DNA of 64,000 bases from a virus. Positions within the stretch are counted from its first letter, which is position 1. Each line of letters starts with the position of its first letter. Location: the IMG/VR virus record IMGVR_UViG_3300049489_000321, positions 1 through 64,000 of that record. The stretch is one strand, 5' to 3'. Shown one piece after another: positions 58,366 to 64,000 of this stretch. The position numbers and the translations under genes are program-made. Below the pieces are notes generated by a model, which made no database searches, was not told the DNA's origin, and saw only the letters and a list, made by a program, of their open reading frames with translations.

Positions 58366-61171
58366 AAGCGAAGAGTCTGCGGCTCCTACCGGTCCTGGTA
58401 GCGGATCTTCTGCACCCGGAGGCGGCCAACAGCGCGCGGGACATAAGTACATAAAACGCACACCAAAGCCAGGTGGCGGATGGGACTATGAATACGCTCC
58501 TGAGCCTGGTCAACACCACGGAATACAAAACACGGCTAACGATGAACACACGCTGTCTATACCGTCTTCCATTAGCGAAGAAACACATAAGCAAGCTTCC
58601 GGTGGTGACAAAAACGCATTAAAACAAGTATATCAACAGTCGCGACAAGCGGCTTCTGATCTTCCTTCTACAAAAGGAACTCACAGAGGCAAACATCCTG
58701 TTACTGGTTCTCCTGTAGAATACGGCGTAATTGCTGACAAAGCCTCTTCAACTGGTCATAGAATTAAGGTATTTGACTTAGACGAAAAAGGCAACCGCAT
58801 AAAAGGTGAGGACGGTAAGCCTAAAAAAGCGTCCTACATAGCCACAGACTGGGACAAAATACATAAGTGGCATAAGATGGCTCCTTTAACTGAGGAGATT
58901 AAAGGACCGGACGGAACTACGCACTACATGATCATGCCTGTAAGCGATGAGTTTGATGAAGAAACCAATAAACCTAAGCCATCTAAAGACGGTCTCAACT
59001 GGCGTCTAAAAGTAATGGATCATGCTGCTGAGCGCGGTCTGTTGGATAAGCGTGGAGAGATTCGAGTTACAGACAAAGACAGTGCTAAAGCACGTCTTAA
59101 AGCTTTACAGAATGGGCATGTCGCGATGCAGCAAAATGCTGGTAAGCAGTCCGCAACAGAACACATCGGCTCTGGAAAGAGCGCCGCAGAAGTTCTAGAA
59201 GGCGGACACTTGCCTGTGAAGGTAGGCACTACTGGTCGTGCTAAGAACTTGTTTAAGGACGACAAGGAAAAGGACGCGTTCATTCATAAACTAGCTACGG
59301 AAAAAGGTGACATGATCCGTGATTTTGCTGAAAAATACGGACAACCTTTGGACGGTGACTTAGAAAACGTAACCGGTGATAAACATTCAAATCTTTATAA
59401 TGCACTAGATATCGTCGCCAGAAACTATCGTCCTGGTGATGGTAAAAATCTTGATGGTCATATTGTTAGTACTATTAACAACATGAATACACACGGACAC
59501 TTTACTAGAGACGCGTCTGGTAAAAGAGTACGTCACCAAGGCATACGTAGTCAAATGTCCATGCAAGGTGACGAAAAGACCGCACAAGCTGCTGATGCTG
59601 CTGCCGCAGGCGTTCTCAAAAAAGAAGAGGGCGGCGGTACTAATGCTGCTCAACAAACAGAAGATGATATGTTAGATAGCATTGACCAACGCAATGCTAT
59701 GATGAATAAGTACAAAGATACACAAACACATAAATTACGTACGTTCGCGTCCCAGTATGCAGACAACAAGGACGTACAAGATTTAATTAATGTACTAAAT
59801 CAAAAGCTTAAAGCAAGTTCTGATCCTTATGAATACCACAAAGATATTTCTAATGGTCTTAGTAATATGGGTCTTTCTTCCCGTATTTCTGACATATTGG
59901 TGCATCCAGACGAGCTAATGGATGAGATGGGTAAATCATTTTCTCACAATAATCCTGTACTATTAGATTTTCACAAGTCTTACGCCGTGTCTTACGCCGT
60001 GTCTAGTATTGTGATGGAAGAAGATTTGGTAAAGGCTACCACTGATCGGTACAGCCATAAAGATGGCTCGTTATATCCTCGTTATTACTACAAAGACGGT
60101 AGAGGAAATTACGTTCGTTACACAAACGCTCCTGACGGAACAGATGATGCTTCGAAATTCTTTGGTGAAGCACAAAGATACTCAGGAGAACCTGACTATG
60201 GTACTAATCCAGAATTCTTTACACCAGATGGTAGAAAGCTAAGTCGTGTTCCTGCTCAAAATGCTCCTGTTGAGTGGAATCGTAGTTACCACCCATCAGA
60301 CACCAAGAATCTTTGGGCTGGTAGATGGGTAAACCCTGTTACCGGTGCGCACGAATACACTTATGTAGAATCTGATTTATTTAATAATGACGTTTTGAAC
60401 GTCCATCGCAATAACGTGGTTGTTGACGCTAGACTTAATGTTTTGCGTAAATACGTAGTATCGTTAATGCAGTCACAGAACCTTAAGGATAAGATCACGG
60501 GTTTAATGCTCGCGTTACTAGACCAAGGTCGTTTTAGAATTCGTGAATTAATATCTTTACGCGTCGGTGATGTACGTAATGAGGGAGACATCTATACTAT
60601 AGGACGACGTAAATGTATGATAGACAACACCATTCAGAACATACTTACTGTCATTACGTCCGGTCGTCAACCACAAGACATGTTGTTCATGGTCCCCAGA
60701 GTTGGTAAAGACGGTGGAGTAGACTATTCAAAGATGCGTCGTCTTGGTCCGCACTACGTTGTTAATATTATTGAAGAAATGGGAATTCCACTACAAGCAC
60801 TAGCTACCTACCACGCTTCCCAAACATATAGCGTAGAGATTCAACGCATGTTTTCTCAACACAATACTTCGTATAATGCCGCACACACGTTCGCATTGCT
60901 TGAAGTTGCTAGTGAGATGGGGCATAATCTAGATAACGTTGAAGACTTCCAACAGGCGATCGAAGTGATCGGACAGACTGTCGTTGACCCAATAGTCGTG
61001 CGTACTATCAAGCAAAACGTTACAGACATGGGAATTGGTGGTCAAGATTACCTGAAAAGACCTGTTCATCAAGCTGTTTACCATGTTGTCTCAAATCTGG
61101 ACGGATTAACGCAAGACGAGCGATTGTTTAGTCAATGGATCCACAGCGCGCCTATCCATAATTATTTATAA
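58343..61171 (+). CDS. Large polyvalent protein with topoisomerase IB-like region, 942 aa
   Basis: Overlaps the pyrophosphatase gene. The N-terminal HKYIKRTPKPGGGWDYEY is a common polyvalent-protein lead-in. The region around residues 655-850 (RWVNPVTGAHEYTY, then RKYVVSLMQSQNLKDKITGLMLALLDQGRFRIRE, then TYHASQTYSVEI) resembles topoisomerase IB: a substrate-binding Y-x-x-x-x-D turn, L-x-D-x-x-x-xR, and a T-Y/W-HA motif. The nucleophile Tyr is not obvious. The 942-residue size and place between portal and protease suggest a head-delivered or packaging-related enzyme. Confidence 0.6.
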   Translation: MQNNLIIKSEESAAPTGPGSGSSAPGGGQQRAGHKYIKRTPKPGGGWDYEYAPEPGQHHGIQNTANDEHTLSIPSSISEETHKQASGGDKNALKQVYQQSRQAASDLPSTKGTHRGKHPVTGSPVEYGVIADKASSTGHRIKVFDLDEKGNRIKGEDGKPKKASYIATDWDKIHKWHKMAPLTEEIKGPDGTTHYMIMPVSDEFDEETNKPKPSKDGLNWRLKVMDHAAERGLLDKRGEIRVTDKDSAKARLKALQNGHVAMQQNAGKQSATEHIGSGKSAAEVLEGGHLPVKVGTTGRAKNLFKDDKEKDAFIHKLATEKGDMIRDFAEKYGQPLDGDLENVTGDKHSNLYNALDIVARNYRPGDGKNLDGHIVSTINNMNTHGHFTRDASGKRVRHQGIRSQMSMQGDEKTAQAADAAAAGVLKKEEGGGTNAAQQTEDDMLDSIDQRNAMMNKYKDTQTHKLRTFASQYADNKDVQDLINVLNQKLKASSDPYEYHKDISNGLSNMGLSSRISDILVHPDELMDEMGKSFSHNNPVLLDFHKSYAVSYAVSSIVMEEDLVKATTDRYSHKDGSLYPRYYYKDGRGNYVRYTNAPDGTDDASKFFGEAQRYSGEPDYGTNPEFFTPDGRKLSRVPAQNAPVEWNRSYHPSDTKNLWAGRWVNPVTGAHEYTYVESDLFNNDVLNVHRNNVVVDARLNVLRKYVVSLMQSQNLKDKITGLMLALLDQGRFRIRELISLRVGDVRNEGDIYTIGRRKCMIDNTIQNILTVITSGRQPQDMLFMVPRVGKDGGVDYSKMRRLGPHYVVNIIEEMGIPLQALATYHASQTYSVEIQRMFSQHNTSYNAAHTFALLEVASEMGHNLDNVEDFQQAIEVIGQTVVDPIVVRTIKQNVTDMGIGGQDYLKRPVHQAVYHVVSNLDGLTQDERLFSQWIHSAPIHNYL

Positions 61172-61377
61172 TGTTTTTACCAAAAATTACGTGTATTTGC
61201 GGAGATATAGTGGTTAAGTCTACTATTGATGGCACATCAAAAATAAGATCTAAAATATTGTTGCTTAAAAACAACACTGCTTATGCGGTGTGCAAAGGAT
61301 GCGGAACAGAAGTTAAAGTACCTATAAAGGTGAGTAGCGACGCAGTTAGCCCACCTTTGTTTATTAAAAGTAAATAA
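61171..61377 (+). CDS. Small protein with CICG and CKGCG, 68 aa
   Basis: TAATG-type start at 61171. CICGDIV and CKGCGTEV form a four-Cys zinc ribbon with a strand pair between. Function unknown. Confidence 0.6.
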   Translation: MFLPKITCICGDIVVKSTIDGTSKIRSKILLLKNNTAYAVCKGCGTEVKVPIKVSSDAVSPPLFIKSK

Positions 61378-61404
61378 AACGTAACATTTTTTTAGTTTTT
61401 GTTG

Positions 61405-61433
61405 TTGACTTCACAATTTACCCAAGGTATTAT
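61405..61433 (+). promoter_or_regulatory. Sigma-70-like promoter before the protease gene
   Basis: TTGACT, exactly 17 bases, TATTAT. The best sigma-70 match in the window. Start would fall near 61440 and give an 85-base leader. Confidence 0.7.
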
Positions 61434-61442
61434 ACATAAATA

Positions 61443-61525
61443 CTGGTTTTTAAGCCAGAATGCGCTCCAACTAGAGGGAGGCTAAGTACCTTAACTGGTA
61501 GTTAGACCTCCCTATTTTATTTCTA
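61443..61525 (+). promoter_or_regulatory. Leader with terminator-like hairpin (possible attenuator)
   Basis: CTGG-TTTTTAAG-CCAG (61443-61458), then a long hairpin in which GGGAGG...CCTCCC (61476-61481, 61507-61512) and CTAA/TTAG pair. TATTTTATTT follows. There is no obvious ribosome site before ATG 61527. The arrangement could end transcripts early or hide the start. Confidence 0.5.
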
Positions 61526-61526
61526 A

Positions 61527-62264
61527 ATGAATCAAGATAAAGACATTTTTAATTTTTGGGTTCCAGCTGAGATGCTTAAAGCGTCTGCCGAATCTGACGG
61601 AACTCGTAGAATTAAAGGTATTGCTAGCACAGAAAGCAGAGACCTTCAAAACGAAGTAGTTGATTTAAAAGGAATTTCTTTAGATTATTTTAGATCACAC
61701 GGCGTATTCAACGATGATCACGGACAGAAAACCGCCGACATTGTAGGAGAACCTACTGAAGTAAAGATTACCAAAGACGGTTTATACGTAGAAGGCATTG
61801 TCTACAAAGGAAAAGAAAGTTCTGACCGTATTTGGGAGCACATGAACAGCCTTGAACAGTCTGGTGCTAAGCGTAAGCTTGGTTTTTCTATTGAAGGCAA
61901 GGTTGTTGAGCGTCAAGGAAACAAAATTAAGAAGTGCTGGTTAAAGAATATTGCAATTACACCGCATCCTGTAAACACAAGCACCTGGGCAGAGATTGCT
62001 AAGTCTTTCGAAGGCGCTAAATGGGTAGACGGTTCTGAAGAAGAGGACAAAGCTATGACAACCGCGTCAGCCGGCGCTCTCTTACCAGAGTCATTAGAAG
62101 GCAGTAAAAAGCCTCAAATATATAAAAGTTTTAGTGAAGTACCTGACGGTGTGGAACTGTCCTTTGAAGATTGCGTACGGACGCTGCAATTGGAGAAGGG
62201 GTGGTCTAAATCAACAGCTGAGGCTGTGATGGACTGTGTTTTCATACAAAAAGGGCTTAAGTAA
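61527..62264 (+). CDS. Prohead protease (HK97-like, S78/U35), 245 aa
   Basis: FNFWVPAEMLKASAESDGTR, RIKGIASTESRDLQNEVV, FNDDHGQ (catalytic His), KRKLGFSIEGKVVER (the FSIEG core with catalytic Ser) and KNIAITPHPVN are the hallmarks of the phage prohead protease. It cuts scaffold and capsid precursors during head maturation. C-terminal 80 residues form an extra helical part. Confidence 0.9.
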   Translation: MNQDKDIFNFWVPAEMLKASAESDGTRRIKGIASTESRDLQNEVVDLKGISLDYFRSHGVFNDDHGQKTADIVGEPTEVKITKDGLYVEGIVYKGKESSDRIWEHMNSLEQSGAKRKLGFSIEGKVVERQGNKIKKCWLKNIAITPHPVNTSTWAEIAKSFEGAKWVDGSEEEDKAMTTASAGALLPESLEGSKKPQIYKSFSEVPDGVELSFEDCVRTLQLEKGWSKSTAEAVMDCVFIQKGLK

Positions 62265-62306
62265 GGGCCTGTACAAGAGGCGAGTTCAAATAATCAAGGA
62301 GGAATC

Positions 62307-63272
62307 ATGAGCAATAAAATTAGTAAAGATGCCGTGCAGAAGAGTATCGCCAAGCTACAGGATTTAGCTAAGAGCCAGCTGCACCACACTCCGTCTAACT
62401 CGGAGCCTGGCGTTTGGGCCGGTACTTCGGCTGAGGCGCAGGATGAACACGAAGATGATATCAAGAATGGAACCGATTACGCTGGCGTGCGTAAGTCACT
62501 TGCGAATAAAGTTCGTAAGTCACTAGCGCTAACCCCTGCGGAAGTCGCCATTGCGGAAGGTCGTAACCCACTTCCACTAATCGGAGCGAAGCTAGCGAAG
62601 TCCGAATCGCTAACTTCAGCCGAACAGTGGGCGATGAAGAGTGGTTTTGCCGGCATGAACAAGTCAGCCGGGCAGCCAACCGACGCCGTTAGCGCTCCTG
62701 GCGAAGACGACAGCGCGGAAGCTGTCCCAGAGAGTCACGCTGGTGAAAAGGAAGACGAAGTTATGGCGGATGCCAAAAAGTCACTTCGCTCTGCTATTGC
62801 TGCTAGCGACGAACTATCGAAGGGTCTGGAGCTTTCTCCATTCCTAGCCGAACTAGCCGGTGCGCTAACTGCGGCTCTAGATGGCGTTGAAGCGCGCATC
62901 ACCAAGTCATTCCAGGCGCAGCTAGAAGGCGTTAAAGCCGACCTAGCCAAAGGCCAGAACGATCAGACCGAATTCAACAAGTCACTAGCTGACGCTGTTG
63001 TCGGTATTGGTAAACTAACTCAGGCTCAACAGGAAGTTGTTGCGGCGGCTGCTTCGGCTCCTGCTCGCGGTCCAAAGAGCACTATCGTTGCTAAGTCGTT
63101 CGCTGGTCAACAGCCGTCCGACATGACGAAATCACAAATCGTTGAAGTAATGGGTGACCTTGTTAAATCAAACAAGATCCCTGCTATGGAACTAATTAAA
63201 TACGAATCGACGGGTCATATGTCAGAGAGTGCTCGCCAGGCTGTCCAGGCGCACTTAGCTGGCACCCGCTAA
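62307..63272 (+). CDS. Scaffold-like/capsid-assembly protein, 321 aa
   Basis: ATG after AAGGAGGAATC, a very strong site. Highly helical, Ala/Lys/Ser-rich, with several KS(L)-type segments (VRKSLANKVRKSLALTP). No signal peptide. Its place between protease and capsid genes and its composition fit a scaffold core protein. Codon use is more uniform and C/G-rich, suggesting high expression. Confidence 0.7.
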   Translation: MSNKISKDAVQKSIAKLQDLAKSQLHHTPSNSEPGVWAGTSAEAQDEHEDDIKNGTDYAGVRKSLANKVRKSLALTPAEVAIAEGRNPLPLIGAKLAKSESLTSAEQWAMKSGFAGMNKSAGQPTDAVSAPGEDDSAEAVPESHAGEKEDEVMADAKKSLRSAIAASDELSKGLELSPFLAELAGALTAALDGVEARITKSFQAQLEGVKADLAKGQNDQTEFNKSLADAVVGIGKLTQAQQEVVAAAASAPARGPKSTIVAKSFAGQQPSDMTKSQIVEVMGDLVKSNKIPAMELIKYESTGHMSESARQAVQAHLAGTR

Positions 63273-63291
63273 ACCGGAAAAGGAGAAATAT

Positions 63292-64000
63292 ATGAACGGA
63301 GTAAGTCTAGCTCATTACAACAGCCAGCCGGTTAGCGGCTTTGGTACTGCCCCTGCTGCTGATGTACAAGAATTGTCAAAGGCCCTAGAGGCCGGCTACC
63401 AAGTGTCGTCACAGACAGGTGGTGGCGCTCTACGCGTCGAATCTCTAGAGGGTTCTCTAAAGGTTGTCTCGTACACTTCTCACCACATCAAGATGTGGAA
63501 GAAGATCCACAAGAGCCCAGCGTACAGCACGGTTGAAGAGTACAACCAGCTAACTGCGTACGGCTCAAACGCTAACGCCTTCCTACGTGAAGGCGAACTA
63601 GCGCCAACCCAGGACTCAACTTACGCGCGTAGAACCGCGTTCGTTAAGTACATCGGCGTTACCCGCGAGGTAAGTCACCCGATGACCGTTGTCCACCCTG
63701 CTCACGGCGATGTTATCGCTCTGGAAAACCAGAATGGTATTCTCTGGCTGCTACAGCAAGTCGAGAACTCACTATTCCACGGTGATTCAAGCCTAGCGTT
63801 TAGCGGTGAATCAGAGCAGTGGGATGGTCTCGATGCTCTAATTGATCCAACCTCGTACCTCGACCTCGAAGGCGACCCAATGCAGGAAGCCGATATTGAA
63901 GAGGCTACTAACCTACTAGTTGAACAGTTTGCGTACCCCACCGACCTCTGGCTCGGTACCCGCAATGCTTCTGACCTAGTTAAGACTTTCTACCCACGTG
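63292..64000 (+). CDS. Major capsid protein candidate, N-terminal 236 aa (runs off window)
   Basis: ATG 63292 after AAAGGAGAAATAT. The 236 visible residues (LAHYNSQPVSGFG, EEYNQLTAYGSNANAFLREG, AFVKYIGVTREVSHPM, NGILWLLQQVENSLFHGDSS) have the HK97-fold beginning: N-arm, long helix and E-loop-like region. Context (protease, scaffold, capsid) and codon use for high expression support it. The C-terminus is outside the window. Confidence 0.8.
   Translation, partial: MNGVSLAHYNSQPVSGFGTAPAADVQELSKALEAGYQVSSQTGGGALRVESLEGSLKVVSYTSHHIKMWKKIHKSPAYSTVEEYNQLTAYGSNANAFLREGELAPTQDSTYARRTAFVKYIGVTREVSHPMTVVHPAHGDVIALENQNGILWLLQQVENSLFHGDSSLAFSGESEQWDGLDALIDPTSYLDLEGDPMQEADIEEATNLLVEQFAYPTDLWLGTRNASDLVKTFYPR

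Overview
The window is one continuous piece of a tailed dsDNA phage genome (Caudoviricetes, large-genome type). A portal, a prohead protease, a scaffold-like gene and a major-capsid-like gene lie in order at the right end. The rest is a dense set of small phage genes, four tRNAs, several HNH endonucleases and no cellular housekeeping block. The host is most likely a diderm. Five proteins carry lipoprotein signal peptides, the endolysin is a single small M15 peptidase with one peptidoglycan-binding domain, and the DNA carries many near-perfect sigma-54 (-24/-12) promoter sequences. A Cys-rich DxDC lipoprotein and a Thg1-like enzyme resemble proteins known from Myxococcota and Bdellovibrionota, but host assignment is inference with low confidence.

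Layout. (1) 1-14963, rightward: about 45 very small genes of mostly unknown function, including one DUF932 gene, an HNH gene, tRNA-Lys and tRNA-Arg. The genes are punctuated by 24 forward copies and one inverted copy of a 25-bp element, TAAYTYTGT-N8-TCYTAGGCG, and by structured non-coding stretches. One five-hairpin RNA occurs twice as a 5' leader, and a 9-bp G/C hairpin occurs three times. (2) 14964-16216: a 1.25-kb gene-free block. It carries about 26 sigma-54-like sites in alternating-orientation runs with roughly 27-29 bp spacing, plus repeated ACCATGGT palindromes. This is the most unusual object in the window. (3) 16217-35462, leftward: about 45 tightly packed genes, often with ATGA or TGATG overlaps. 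They include a Thg1-like 3'-5' polymerase, tRNA-Asn and tRNA-Thr, a SpoU-type methyltransferase, a small heat-shock protein, an archaeo-eukaryotic-primase-like protein, a nucleotidyltransferase, a SLOG/DUF2493 protein and an antitoxin-tail-like protein. A rightward HNH gene interrupts the run at 29790. (4) 35615-41889, rightward: two metallophosphoesterases, a DEDD-exonuclease-like protein, three consecutive peptidase-like genes (C39, HExxH, metzincin lipoprotein) and a 5'-deoxynucleotidase. (5) 41890-47303, leftward: endolysin, HNH, trypsin-like lipoprotein, small membrane protein and an IMP dehydrogenase/GMP reductase homologue. (6) 47337-64000, rightward: DnaG-type primase, then a promoter and terminator region, then the virion module (linker proteins, portal, a pyrophosphatase-fold protein, a 942-residue protein with a topoisomerase IB-like region, prohead protease, scaffold, capsid).

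How it may work together (inference). The 25-bp element probably marks transcript starts or processing sites for the left-arm genes. The sigma-54 array could attract host RNA polymerase-sigma-54, either as promoters or as a sink. The tRNAs, Thg1-like enzyme and SpoU methyltransferase form a translation-maintenance set. The primase, AEP-like protein, phosphoesterases, nucleotidase and IMPDH homologue serve DNA and nucleotide metabolism. The secreted peptidases and lipoproteins probably act at the cell envelope. No large terminase, DNA polymerase or tail genes were recognised in this window; they presumably lie outside it.
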